A stretch of 64,000 nucleotides of DNA, taken from Myxococcota bacterium (GTDB taxonomy: Bacteria > Myxococcota_A > UBA9160 > UBA6930). Below are positions 41,120 to 48,865 of this stretch, one piece after another. Both the position numbers and the translations under genes were made by a program. Below the pieces are notes generated by a model. The model was given only the letters and a program-made list of their open reading frames with translations. It had not been told where the DNA came from and did not search any database. The DNA lies in the NCBI GenBank assembly GCA_028277885.1, contig JANQFK010000076.1:59639-123638 (forward strand), read 5' to 3'. Every line of letters begins with the position of its first letter. Within the stretch, counting starts at the first letter, position 1.

Positions 41120-41671
41120 TCAGGACCCGAGGACCCGCTCGAAGCAGCCGCTGCCCGAGCCGTCCAGCTCCAGGCGATGGACGTCGGGGAAGCGGAGCGC
41201 CTTCCAGAAGTCGAAGCCGACGTCCGGGTCGAAGTGGTTCAGCAGCAGGGTGATCCAGTTGCCGTGGGTGGAGAGCACGAGCGGCCCGCCGGAGCGCCGC
41301 GCCGCGAGCGCCTCCACCAGCGAGACGGCGCGCTGCTGTGCGCACCGGCTCGTCTCCCCGCCCGCGTGGGCGAGGTCGGGGTCGGCCAGGGTCGCGGCCA
41401 CGGCGGCGTCGAAGGCGAGGCCCGCGGGGCAGCCCAGCTCGCGCTCCCGCAGGTCGGCGAGCTCTTCGACGGGGAGGCCCCGGCGGCGCGCCAGCGGCGC
41501 CACGGTCTCGAGGGCGCGCCGGTACGGGCTCGAGCAGATGGCCTCGACCGGCGTCGCGTCGAGCCGCACCGCCAGGTCCTCGGCAGCCTCCCGCCCGGCC
41601 GCGGTGAGCGGACGCATCGGGTCCGGCGACCAAGCCGCCTCGGCGTGTCGGATGAGCAGGAAGGAGGCCAT
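41120..41671 (-). CDS. Histidine phosphatase superfamily protein
   Basis: A 183-residue phosphoglycerate-mutase-like protein. LLIRHAEAAW holds the catalytic RHA triad start (R8, H9), SSPYRRALET supplies the second arginine, ERELGCP the acidic residue, and LVLSTHGNWI the second histidine. It resembles broad-specificity phosphatases. Confidence 0.87.
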   Translation of the reverse strand: MASFLLIRHAEAAWSPDPMRPLTAAGREAAEDLAVRLDATPVEAICSSPYRRALETVAPLARRRGLPVEELADLRERELGCPAGLAFDAAVAATLADPDLAHAGGETSRCAQQRAVSLVEALAARRSGGPLVLSTHGNWITLLLNHFDPDVGFDFWKALRFPDVHRLELDGSGSGCFERVLGS

Positions 41672-41711
41672 GGTCGAGCGCAGAGCGCGGTGGTGCGGCG
41701 GCGCGGCGGGA

Positions 41712-42002
41712 TCAGCCTGCGGAGAGGCTCGCCACGCTGTGGAGTGCGACGCCGGCGAGGAGGCCGCCGAACGTGGCGGCCCACATGGCGTCCTCGCGGT
41801 CCGCCCCGATCGCGACCTCTCCCGCGCCGCGGGCCGCGAGGCGCGCGGGCAGGTAGAACGCGAGGCCCGCGACCGCGACCACGCCCAGCGCCACGAACTC
41901 CCCGAGCGGGCCGCGCAGCAGCGGCCAGGCGGCGCCCGCGAGCACGGCTCCGGCCAGCATCGGCAGGCCCCGGGGGCGAAGCTCCTCGATGAGACGGTCC
42001 AT
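41712..42002 (-). CDS. Small membrane protein, unknown
   Basis: A 96-residue protein with three membrane segments, for example LPMLAGAVLAGAAW and WAATFGGLLAGVALH. No family recognised. The ATG at 42002 is preceded by a GGAGCCGCC stretch with a weak ribosome site. Confidence 0.6.
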   Translation of the reverse strand: MDRLIEELRPRGLPMLAGAVLAGAAWPLLRGPLGEFVALGVVAVAGLAFYLPARLAARGAGEVAIGADREDAMWAATFGGLLAGVALHSVASLSAG

Positions 42003-42100
42003 GGCGGCTCCTGGTGGGCGCGGGAAGAGTACCATCTCGTCCGCGAGGGCGCGGACGCGCGGGACCCGACGCGCGGCACTGCACCGGCCACCCCTCTACT

Positions 42101-42466
42101 CTACTCCTGCGGCTCGGCGAAGGTGAGCCGGTTGCCGAAGGGGTCCGTGACCGTCATCCCGCGACCGCCCCAGGCGAACGTCTCGACCTCGGGGCGGGCG
42201 AACCCGTAGTCGTGCCCCCGGAGCTCGTCGCAGTACGCGTCGACCCCGGCCATCGTCACGAACACACCGGACCCGGGCGTCCCATCGCCATGGTGCTCGG
42301 AGAGGTGCAGCACGCAGTCTCCGCGCGAGAGCTGGAGGTAGAGCGGGAGCCGCGGCTCGAAGCGATGCTCCCAGTCCACCGAGAAGCCGAGGAAGTCGAC
42401 GTAGAACTCCCGCGCCCGGGCCTCGTCGAAGATGCGGAGGATCGGAGTCGGGTGGCCCAGCCTCAC
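42101..42466 (-). CDS. VOC family/bleomycin-resistance-like protein
   Basis: A 121-residue protein starting VRLGHPTPILRIFDEARAREFY, with DCVLHLSEHHGDGTPG in the middle and VTDPFGNRLTFAE at the end. The layout matches bleomycin-binding (BRP/Ble) VOC proteins, which are dimers that trap drug rather than enzymes. GTG start. The GST-like fragment lies 14 bases upstream. Confidence 0.84.
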   Translation of the reverse strand: MRLGHPTPILRIFDEARAREFYVDFLGFSVDWEHRFEPRLPLYLQLSRGDCVLHLSEHHGDGTPGSGVFVTMAGVDAYCDELRGHDYGFARPEVETFAWGGRGMTVTDPFGNRLTFAEPQE

Positions 42467-42480
42467 GTCGCTCGCCCCTC

Positions 42481-42771
42481 TCACGCCTTCGCGCTCGGCC
42501 GTGCCGCCATGGAGGCGTGCCACCCCGCGAGCTCCGGGTGCAGCTCCTCGAAGTAGCGACAGATCGCCAGCGACTCCGAGATGCAGCTTCCGGCGTCGAG
42601 CTCGAGCACCGGAAGGATGCCGATGGGGTTCCTACGCCGGAACTCCCGCGTGCGGTTCTCCCGGTGGAGCTCGAGCGGCTCGTGGGGGACGGTGATCCCC
42701 TTCTCGGCGAGGTACATGCGCACCCGGCGCGGGCTGGGTGCCGTTCCGCCACGGTCCACGTAGAGCTTCAC
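42481..42771 (-). CDS. GST N-terminal domain only (probably truncated)
   Basis: A 96-residue protein covering the thioredoxin-like half of a GST: VKLYVDRGGTAPSPRRVRMYL, GILPVLELDAGSCISESLAICRYFEE, cited by ends. It then stops after WHASMAARPSAKA. Full GSTs have about 100 more residues with the helical domain. It is probably a truncated gene, though single-domain products could still fold. Confidence 0.65.
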   Translation of the reverse strand: MKLYVDRGGTAPSPRRVRMYLAEKGITVPHEPLELHRENRTREFRRRNPIGILPVLELDAGSCISESLAICRYFEELHPELAGWHASMAARPSAKA

Positions 42772-42854
42772 CGCGCGGGCCAGGATACCAGCCGGGCCGG
42801 CGCGCGGCGCCTGGAGCGCCATGCGTCGCGATCGCGCTCGGCGCGAGGCCCGCG

Positions 42855-43532
42855 CTAGAGCAGCGACGCGAGCCCGTCCCGGGAGCGCACGACGAGGCGC
42901 CCGTAGGCGAGCTCGATCCAGCCCTCGCGCTCGAAGCGCTTCAGGTGGCGCCCGACCGCCTCGCGGGTCGCCCCCACCATGGCGGCGAGGTCCTCCTGGG
43001 GCAGGTGGAGATCGATCGCCACGCCGCCTCCCCGCTCCTCGGCGCCGTGGTCACCGGCGAGCTCGAGGATGCGCTTGGCGAGACGCGTGGGGAGATCGAG
43101 GAGCACCGCGTCCTCGACGAAGTGGAAGAGCATGCGCAGCCGGTGGCTCAGCAGCTCGGCGAAGGGCGGCCAGAACTCGGGCCGCGCGCGCAGCAGCGCG
43201 TGGAACTCGCGCTCGGGCACGAGCCACAGCTCGGTCTCGCCGATCGCCACGTTGTCGTGGGCGCGCGGCAGGCCGTCGAAGAGCGAGAGCTCACCGAACC
43301 ACTCCCCCGGCCCGAGGACCGTCAGCACCAGCTCGCGCCCGTCGCCTCCGTGGCCCAGCACCTGCACGCGCCCCGCCCGCACCCCGAACAGGCCGTGGGC
43401 CGCATCGCCGCGGCGGAAGATCACCGCGCCGTCCGGGTAGCGCTTGGGCAGCGCCCGGGCCTCCAGCTCGCGGGTCAGGGCCTCGGGGAGCGTCCGAAGA
43501 AACTCTTTGTGAATCAGGAGGTTGTCGGGCAA
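42855..43532 (-). CDS. Crp/Fnr family transcriptional regulator
   Basis: A 225-residue regulator. The N-terminal half is a cyclic-nucleotide-binding-like domain (GLFGVRAGRVQVLG, GEWFGELSLFDGLPRAHD). The C-terminal winged helix has LPQEDLAAMVGATREAVGRHLKRFE, cited as QEDLAAMVGATRE for the recognition helix. No N-terminal FNR cysteine set is seen. TTG start at 43532. It is divergent from the class II aldolase gene across a palindrome. Confidence 0.87.
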   Translation of the reverse strand: MPDNLLIHKEFLRTLPEALTRELEARALPKRYPDGAVIFRRGDAAHGLFGVRAGRVQVLGHGGDGRELVLTVLGPGEWFGELSLFDGLPRAHDNVAIGETELWLVPEREFHALLRARPEFWPPFAELLSHRLRMLFHFVEDAVLLDLPTRLAKRILELAGDHGAEERGGGVAIDLHLPQEDLAAMVGATREAVGRHLKRFEREGWIELAYGRLVVRSRDGLASLL

Positions 43533-43561
43533 GCGCCGGCCTCCGCCGAGAGAATCGCGCG

Positions 43562-43581
43562 ACTGCGATCCGGGTCGCAGT
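43562..43581. promoter_or_regulatory. Palindromic operator candidate
   Basis: ACTGCGA-N6-TCGCAGT is a perfect 7-base inverted repeat between the divergent regulator and aldolase genes. It lies 30 bases upstream of the TTG start of the regulator and 20 bases before the aldolase -10 element, as expected for a Crp/Fnr-type dimer site that could control both. Confidence 0.5.
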
Positions 43582-43600
43582 GTGCCCGATCCCCGCCGCG

Positions 43601-43606
43601 TAGGCT
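43601..43606 (+). promoter_or_regulatory. -10-like element (TAGGCT)
   Basis: GCGTAGGCT lies 49 bases before the aldolase ATG and just downstream of the palindrome. Confidence 0.4.
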
Positions 43607-43654
43607 GCCTCCCAGCGAGGGAGCCGACTCCCTCCAACCACCGGGAGACACCCC

Positions 43655-44416
43655 ATGGCCGCCGCCCTCGCCACCGCCCCCCAGCCCGCCTGCTCGCCCG
43701 AGGAGTGGGCCGTCCGCGTCGACCTCGCCGCCGCCTACCGGCTGGTCGCGCTCCACGGCTGGGACGACCTGATCTTCACCCACCTCTCGGCTCGCGTGCC
43801 CGGGAGCGACCACTTCGTCATCAACCCCTACGGGCTGCTCTTCGAGGAGATCACCGCCTCGAGCCTCGTGAAGATCGACGTCGAGGGGAACGTCGTGGAG
43901 CCGTCCCCGTACCCGGTCAACGCCGCCGGCTTCACCATCCACAGCGCGGTCCACATGACCCGCGAGGACGCCCACTGCGTGGTTCACCTCCACACCGTGC
44001 AGGGCCAGGCGGTGTCGGCCCAGCGCGCGGGCCTGCTCCCCATCACCCAGACCGCGCTCCAGGTCCGGCACGATCTGGCCTACCACGACTTCGAGGGCAT
44101 CGCCGAGGACCTCGACGAGCGCGAGCGCATCGCCCGTGACCTCGGCGACCGCAACGCACTGATCCTGCGCAACCACGGCACCCTCACCGTGGGCGAGACC
44201 GTCGCCGACGCCTGGCTGCGCATGTACATGCTCGAGCGCGCCTGCGAGGCGCAGCTCGCCGCCCAGGCGGGCGGCCCGCTGCTCGAGGCCCCCGCCGAGG
44301 CGGGCGACAAGACCGCCGCCATCGCGAAGGCGGGCCTGCCGGTGATCGGCCGCCAGCTCGCATGGCCGGCCCTGCTGCGCCGCCTCGACCGCGTGGACCC
44401 GAGCTACCGCGACTGA
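43655..44416 (+). CDS. Class II aldolase/adducin family protein
   Basis: A 253-residue protein with LHGWDDLIFTHLSARVPG, CVVHLHTVQGQAV (metal histidines), and RNHGTLTVGETVADAW with the third histidine. It is a zinc-dependent aldolase or related epimerase/decarboxylase fold. The divergent Crp-like gene suggests it is regulated. The substrate is unknown. Confidence 0.88.
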   Translation: MAAALATAPQPACSPEEWAVRVDLAAAYRLVALHGWDDLIFTHLSARVPGSDHFVINPYGLLFEEITASSLVKIDVEGNVVEPSPYPVNAAGFTIHSAVHMTREDAHCVVHLHTVQGQAVSAQRAGLLPITQTALQVRHDLAYHDFEGIAEDLDERERIARDLGDRNALILRNHGTLTVGETVADAWLRMYMLERACEAQLAAQAGGPLLEAPAEAGDKTAAIAKAGLPVIGRQLAWPALLRRLDRVDPSYRD

Positions 44417-44423
44417 GGCGAGA

Positions 44424-44732
44424 CTACACGCCGTAGGAGGCCAAGAACCGGTGCGCGGGCGCCGTGGTGTGGAGTGCCTGGAAGGGGAAGCAGGCGGCCA
44501 CGTGCGCGAGGCTCGTGGCCCGGCCGAGCGCGCCCAGGAAGGCCTCCGCCCGGGGCCGTCTCAGCTCGCCGCGTCGGTCCACGAACTGCCCCCACGGCGG
44601 CATCGAGCGGAACGCGCCGCGGAGCGGACGGGCGCTCGCGACGTAGCCGGCGGGAAGCGGCTCACCGGACAGGTCCCGGACGCTCTCCGCGAACGTGTAC
44701 TGGAGGTCGAAGAACTCCCGGGCGAACGCCAT
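44424..44732 (-). CDS. Protein of unknown function
   Basis: A 102-residue protein starting MAFAREFFDLQYTFAESV, with no recognised family. It lacks membrane segments and has no clear catalytic motif. It could be a small intact protein or a fragment. It lies 10 bases after the membrane gene on the same strand. Confidence 0.5.
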   Translation of the reverse strand: MAFAREFFDLQYTFAESVRDLSGEPLPAGYVASARPLRGAFRSMPPWGQFVDRRGELRRPRAEAFLGALGRATSLAHVAACFPFQALHTTAPAHRFLASYGV

Positions 44733-44742
44733 GCCTGCTCGA

Positions 44743-45132
44743 CTAGGCGTCGCCTGCCCGCGCGCCGGGCCCGAGGGTCAGGAAGGCGGCGGCCACGAGC
44801 AGCACCGACGCCACGAGGTCGATCACCACCACCCGCCGAAGCTCCGCGTTGAGATCCCCGACCAGGTGGGCGACGGCGACGAAGGACAGCATGCTCAGGA
44901 GCCCCGCGCCGACCGCGAAGGCCCGCAAGGGAGGATGGAAGGCGGCGGCGATCAGGAGCGCACCGACGATGCCGAAGAGGACGGCCCGGTGGCGCATCAG
45001 GACGACCAGGTTCGGGTCGACGAGGGAGACGCCGTAGAGAGCCTCGAGGCGGGCAATCGAGAGGACGCCGCTCACCGGCAGCAGGTTCACCACGCCGACG
45101 AGGACGTAGAGGGCCGCCGCGAGCGTGCTCAT
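44743..45132 (-). CDS. Four-helix membrane protein, unknown
   Basis: A 129-residue protein with four hydrophobic helices and LARLEAL-type loop (SIARLEALYGVSLVDPNLVVLMRH, cited by ends). No family recognised. The ATG at 45132 lies 7 bases after a TATGGT -10, so the message may be leaderless. Confidence 0.65.
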   Translation of the reverse strand: MSTLAAALYVLVGVVNLLPVSGVLSIARLEALYGVSLVDPNLVVLMRHRAVLFGIVGALLIAAAFHPPLRAFAVGAGLLSMLSFVAVAHLVGDLNAELRRVVVIDLVASVLLVAAAFLTLGPGARAGDA

Positions 45133-45350
45133 GGCGGGACCATACCGCTTCCGTCCCGAGCTTCCGATGCGCGGCGATGAGGTGCCGGAGGCCCCGTCAC
45201 GATCGGCGGCCGTCGCCCATCGCAGAGCACCTGGCGTGACCCGAGCCGCTCGAGCAGGGCGGAGGGGAACAGGAGGAGCGAGATGCACCACGCCACGACC
45301 GTGAGGGCGATCTTCGCGACCAGGACTCTCGCGAGGGTCCGTAGCTGCAT
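45129..45350 (-). CDS. Short membrane ORF, likely truncated, in a fossil cassette
   Basis: A 73-residue frame starting MQLRTLARVLVAKIALTVVAWC, with one membrane helix followed by a polar tail that does not look conserved. The start lies 11 bases after a core-like GCCAGGC, the right end of the fossil attC at 45361-45469. It is probably a truncated cassette ORF. Its stop overlaps the start region of the next gene. Confidence 0.42.
   Translation of the reverse strand: MQLRTLARVLVAKIALTVVAWCISLLLFPSALLERLGSRQVLCDGRRPPIVTGPPAPHRRASEARDGSGMVPP
45139..45144 (-). promoter_or_regulatory. -10 element (TATGGT), leaderless
   Basis: Minus strand GCGGTATGGT ends 7 bases before the ATG at 45132. Confidence 0.45.
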
Positions 45351-45360
45351 GGGCAGCTCC

Positions 45361-45469
45361 GCCTGGCGGGCCGTGCGCTCGGCGGCGGGCGACCGCCGTC
45401 CTGGCGGCTCGCCGCGCCCGCGCTCGCCGCCCGACCGTCCCACGGATCGATCACCGCGGGCTGCTAGGC
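45361..45469 (-). repeat. Fossil attC site
   Basis: The block starts with GCCTGGCGG and ends with GCTAGGC, and its middle matches the intact site at 58774-58904: both have CACGGATCGATCAC and a GGCGG/CCGCC arm pair. The usual GCAGCGCCTG right arm is missing. It lies about 3.4 kb left of the next attC and shows that the array once reached further. Confidence 0.6.
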
Positions 45470-45479
45470 TCGATGCGCG

Positions 45480-45893
45480 ATGATCTCGCCGGAAGAGTTC
45501 GTGGAGCGGCTTTGCCGGGTGGCGGCGGACCGCGGGCCGCGCCGGTTTCCGCGCGGCGGGCGGGACCGGCAGATCCTGATGAAGAGCATCGTGATGCTCC
45601 TCGACACCGAGCGTTGGTACACCGAGGGCGAGATCAACGCCCTGCTCCGGGACTGGAGCCGCGAGGTCGCACCCGCCATCGACGCGGATCACGTGACCCT
45701 GCGGCGTCTGCTCGTCGACTACGGACACCTCGAGCGCACCCCGGACGGGAGCACCTACCGGATCGGCTTCCCGCCCCGCCCCGTCGCCTTCGACCTCGAG
45801 GTCGACGACATCGACGTGCGGGCGACGATCGCCGCGTACCGGGACTACGCGGAGCGGCGCAGGCAGCGCCGCGGCTCCGACTCCGCCGCCTAG
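45480..45893 (+). CDS. DUF2087 family protein
   Basis: A 137-residue protein with RRFPRGGRDRQILMKSIVML and EGEINALLRDW, then VTLRRLLVDYGHLERTPDGSTYRI, cited by ends. It matches DUF2087, a winged-helix-like domain found alone or fused to metalloregulators. The ATG lies about 10 bases after TAGGCT, so the leader is very short. Function unknown. Confidence 0.85.
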   Translation: MISPEEFVERLCRVAADRGPRRFPRGGRDRQILMKSIVMLLDTERWYTEGEINALLRDWSREVAPAIDADHVTLRRLLVDYGHLERTPDGSTYRIGFPPRPVAFDLEVDDIDVRATIAAYRDYAERRRQRRGSDSAA

Positions 45894-45940
45894 CGAGGGG
45901 CGCCATCGGTGGCGACCCCGCCTATGCGATACTGGTCCCC

Positions 45941-46729
45941 GTGCCCGAGGAGCGGCTCGAAGGTGGGATCGCGAACGCGGGCAAGGTGTTCCGCGTCGGC
46001 CCGCACGTACTTCGCCCCTCGTGCGCGCACAGCGACTCGATCCATGCCTTCCTCCGGGCGCTGCGACGAGCCGGCTTCGCCGGCGCACCGTGGCCGGTCG
46101 GCATCCACGAGGACGGCCGCGAGCGCCTCGAGTTCATCGAAGGCGACGTCCCCCTGGCCCCGTACCCCGAGTGGAGCCAGTCCGACACCGCGCTGGCCTC
46201 CATCGCCGAGCTGCTGCGCGCGCTGCACGACGCCGCGCGCGGCTTCGACCCTCGGGGCCACACCTGGAGCGACGCACTGGCCGGCCCCGCCGGCGGTACG
46301 CTCGTGTGTCACAACGACGTGGAGCCCTCCAACGTGGTCTTCCGCGACGGCGTCGCCGTTGCGCTGATCGACTTCGAGTTCGCGGCGCCCGGCCGGCCCG
46401 CCTACGACCTCGCCCAGCTGGCCCGGCTCTGTGTGCCGATCGAGGACGACTTCGACCAGGACCGCATCGGCTGGCGGCCCGCCGACCGTCCGGCCCGGCT
46501 GCGGCTCGTCGCCGACGCCTATGGACTCGGCCGGGACGGCCGCACGGAGCTGCTCGCCGCCATGGACGCTGCCCTCGACCGCATCGAGAACGCCGCCCGG
46601 AGCAGCCTCGTGGCGGGCGATCCGGACACCATCGCGATGCTGGAGAGGACCGGGGGCATCGAGAAGTACGACCGCCGGCGCCGCTGGTGGGCCCACCACC
46701 ACGACCGGTTCGCTGCCGCCCTGCGCTGA
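45941..46729 (+). CDS. APH/choline kinase-like phosphotransferase (paralogue of 10947)
   Basis: A 262-residue kinase with LVCHNDVEPSNVVF and LIDFEFAAPGRPAYDL. It aligns along its length with the protein at 10947-11738, for example GGIANAGKVFRVG against GGVANAGAVVRVG. The GTG at 45941 lies 7 bases after GATACT, so it may be leaderless. Substrate unknown. Confidence 0.86.
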   Translation: MPEERLEGGIANAGKVFRVGPHVLRPSCAHSDSIHAFLRALRRAGFAGAPWPVGIHEDGRERLEFIEGDVPLAPYPEWSQSDTALASIAELLRALHDAARGFDPRGHTWSDALAGPAGGTLVCHNDVEPSNVVFRDGVAVALIDFEFAAPGRPAYDLAQLARLCVPIEDDFDQDRIGWRPADRPARLRLVADAYGLGRDGRTELLAAMDAALDRIENAARSSLVAGDPDTIAMLERTGGIEKYDRRRRWWAHHHDRFAAALR

Positions 46730-46734
46730 CGCGC

Positions 46735-47144
46735 TCACCCTTCGACGATCCTGCGGAGCGACTCGAGGTGGCGGGTGTGCCAGCCCGCCTCGTGGCCTTC
46801 GAGCTCGGAGGCCGCAGCGGCGCCGAGCCGCTCGAACCCGTGGTGGAAGAGCTCGACGTGGCAACCCTCGTAGAGCGGCGTCAGGCGGATCCCTCCGAGA
46901 AGCTCAGCTCGCGACCCGGCTCGAAGACGACGATCTCACCCCCGAAGCGCCGCCGCCCAGCGTCCGACTCGGCACTCAGCACGATCCGGCTCCCGAGCTT
47001 CGGCTCACAGCTCTCCAGGGTGTGGCCGAGGCCGAACCAGGCCGCGAGGCGATCGAAGGACGCGAGCTCCTCCCAGACCCGCCCGGGACTCGCTCGAAGG
47101 AAGGCGCTCCTTCGGACGTGGAGTGCGCCGATCTCCAGTCCCAC
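46735..47144 (-). pseudogene. AHSA1/SRPBCC gene with a frameshift
   Basis: The first part reads VGLEIGALHVRRSAFLRA, ASFDRLAAWFGLGHT and FGGEIVVFEPGRELSFSEG, then meets TGA at 46881. In the next frame the family ending resumes at once: IRLTPLYEGCHVEL, FHHGFERLG and EGHEAGWHTRHLESL, with a stop at 46735. One base change near 46885-46890 would restore an AHSA1-type protein of about 136 residues. Either a pseudogene or a sequencing error. Confidence 0.72.
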
Positions 47145-47274
47145 GCTCACCCCTCCCGGCTCGGTCGCCGGAGTGCGTGACGACGGTACCGCGGCTCGCG
47201 GGGGAGGAGCGTTCGCGTCTCCTGGCCGGCGGGCCTCGCTCATGGTGCGGAAGCCGGGGCGCTGCGGAGGCGGG

Positions 47275-47646
47275 TCAGGCGGCTTCGGAGAAGCAGAGGA
47301 TGTAGCCGTCGGGGTCCTCGACATGGAACTCGCGCCTGCCCCAGGGTCGCTCTTCGAGCGGCCTCGTGATCGGGACGCCACGCTCCGTGAACTCGTCGTG
47401 GAACTGTGCGACGCCCGAGACGTCGAGGTACGCATCGAGGTGCTCCCCCGACCTCTGGTGGGCTCGCTCGGCCTCCAGCTTGGGCGCGCACTTGAGATGG
47501 ATCGTGGCGCCATCGCGGGAGACGCCGGCGTAGAAGCCTTCGTAGACGAAGTCGACGCTGAAGCCGAGGCGCTCCTGGTAGAAGGCCAGCGCTTCGCTGA
47601 GCTCGTTCACGAGGAACTGCGGTGCCGCAGTGCTGATGGAAGGCAT
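47275..47646 (-). CDS. VOC family protein
   Basis: A 123-residue VOC protein: APQFLVNELSEALAFYQERLGF, DAYLDVSGVAQFHDEF, and FHVEDPDGYILCFSE. The ending has Cys where a metal Glu is usual; it looks like a small ligand-binding VOC protein. Its stop TGA lies within GCCTGAC, which looks like an attC core remnant. Confidence 0.82.
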   Translation of the reverse strand: MPSISTAAPQFLVNELSEALAFYQERLGFSVDFVYEGFYAGVSRDGATIHLKCAPKLEAERAHQRSGEHLDAYLDVSGVAQFHDEFTERGVPITRPLEERPWGRREFHVEDPDGYILCFSEAA

Positions 47647-47672
47647 CGGGCGACCTCCTGCACTCGGGCGCA

Positions 47673-47678
47673 ACGATA
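47673..47678 (-). promoter_or_regulatory. Extended -10 element (TATCGT)
   Basis: Minus strand GCGTGGTATCGT, 27 bases before the VOC start at 47646. The same string, shifted by one base, sits in the attC at 58774-58904. Confidence 0.5.
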
Positions 47679-47723
47679 CCACGCACGGGTCACTGCCCGT
47701 GAGACGCCTCGTGGCGCCAGCGC

Positions 47724-48284
47724 TCAGTCGCCCTCGGGAAACTGCGGCACGAACAGGGTGACCACCGCGATGGCGAGGAACGCCACCGCCAGGGCCGAGT
47801 GGAGCCGGCGATCGGCCGAGAGGAAGCCGAGGACGAGCGAGCCGAGGGCCAGCAGCTCGGCGACGCGCACGCCGGTGGGAACCGCCAGCTCGTGGAACCA
47901 GGGGCCGATCGCGGCCAGCAGGACGCCGAGGAAGGCGACGGCGAAGAAGGATCGCCGCACCCGATAGAAGTGGGGCTCGGCGTCGGGAGGGAAGTCGCCC
48001 GGCAGCAGGAGGAACACGCCCAGGAAGAGCGTCGCCGGGCTCGACAGCACGTAGACGAACTGGGAGAAGTGGAGGGTCGGGACGTTGTAGCGGAACCACA
48101 GCTGCCACCAGACCTGGATGTGCGCCAGCCCGAGCGTCACCAGCCAGCTCGAGTGGACCCAGTAGAGCCGCGGACGGGTCTCCGTGACGAGCAGGCGACC
48201 CAGGCCGGTGAGGAGCTGCGCGACCCCGAGCGCCAGGATGATCGAGGCCATGACCGAGACGTACTCGAAGATCGTCATTGGCAT
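47724..48284 (-). CDS. Membrane protein, related to 32280-32831
   Basis: A 186-residue protein with five or six membrane helices, starting FEYVSVMASIILALGVAQLL. It parallels the protein at 32280. No function known. It is the last gene left of the continuous attC array. Confidence 0.7.
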   Translation of the reverse strand: MPMTIFEYVSVMASIILALGVAQLLTGLGRLLVTETRPRLYWVHSSWLVTLGLAHIQVWWQLWFRYNVPTLHFSQFVYVLSSPATLFLGVFLLLPGDFPPDAEPHFYRVRRSFFAVAFLGVLLAAIGPWFHELAVPTGVRVAELLALGSLVLGFLSADRRLHSALAVAFLAIAVVTLFVPQFPEGD

Positions 48285-48293
48285 GGCACCGGG

Positions 48294-48857
48294 TCAGGAG
48301 CGCGGCTTGCGGATCTCGTAGACCACATGAGGCTCGTCACCCGAGAGAGGTCGGGTCCGGACGCCCTCGCGGAGCACGCCGCCGATCTTCTCCATCGCAC
48401 GGCGCGAGCGGTGGTTCCGGACCCCTACCCAGAAGACCACGGCATCCACGAAGGAGAACGCGTGGGCCAGCATGAGCTGCTTGATCTCCCCGTTGTAGGT
48501 GCCGCCCCAGTAGTCCCGCCCCAGGAAGGTCCAGCCGATCTCGATCTCGCGGAGACCGGGGTCGTACCCGTGGAAGCGGCTTGAGCCGATGATCCTGCCG
48601 CTCTCCCTTTCGACCAGGGCGAACGCGGATCCGCTCGCCAGGGCGCCGTCGAAGAACTCCCGAAACACCGGCTCCCGGTAGCGATCGCTGGCGGGATGCA
48701 GGGCCCACACCCCCGGATCCCCCGCGACTGCGAAGAGCCCCTCCCAGTCCGAGGCCTCCAGGGGACGGACCACGACCCGCTCGCCGACGAGGGTCGGCTG
48801 GAGGTCCGGCGCCTTCGGGGGGGCTCGCTCCTCCGGCGGTCGTTCGCCGACGCGCAT
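48294..48857 (-). CDS. RimJ/RimL-type GNAT acetyltransferase (array-end cassette)
   Basis: A 187-residue GNAT enzyme: VVRPLEASDWEGLFAVAGDP, then IEIGWTFLGRDYWGGTYN and NHRSRRAMEKIGGVLREG. The acetyl-CoA loop is of the RimJ/RimL kind. The ATG lies 9 bases after an attC core, so this is the most distal cassette seen with an attC before it. No attC follows its stop. Confidence 0.82.
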   Translation of the reverse strand: MRVGERPPEERAPPKAPDLQPTLVGERVVVRPLEASDWEGLFAVAGDPGVWALHPASDRYREPVFREFFDGALASGSAFALVERESGRIIGSSRFHGYDPGLREIEIGWTFLGRDYWGGTYNGEIKQLMLAHAFSFVDAVVFWVGVRNHRSRRAMEKIGGVLREGVRTRPLSGDEPHVVYEIRKPRS

Positions 48858-48865
48858 CGCTGGCC

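Noticed and set aside
108..44424. Frequent GGCGCTCAG strings resembling the attC inner arm
   Set aside because: Most are a TCA (reverse stop) after GGCGC at the end of minus-strand genes, as at 28121, so they are explained by stop codons and composition.
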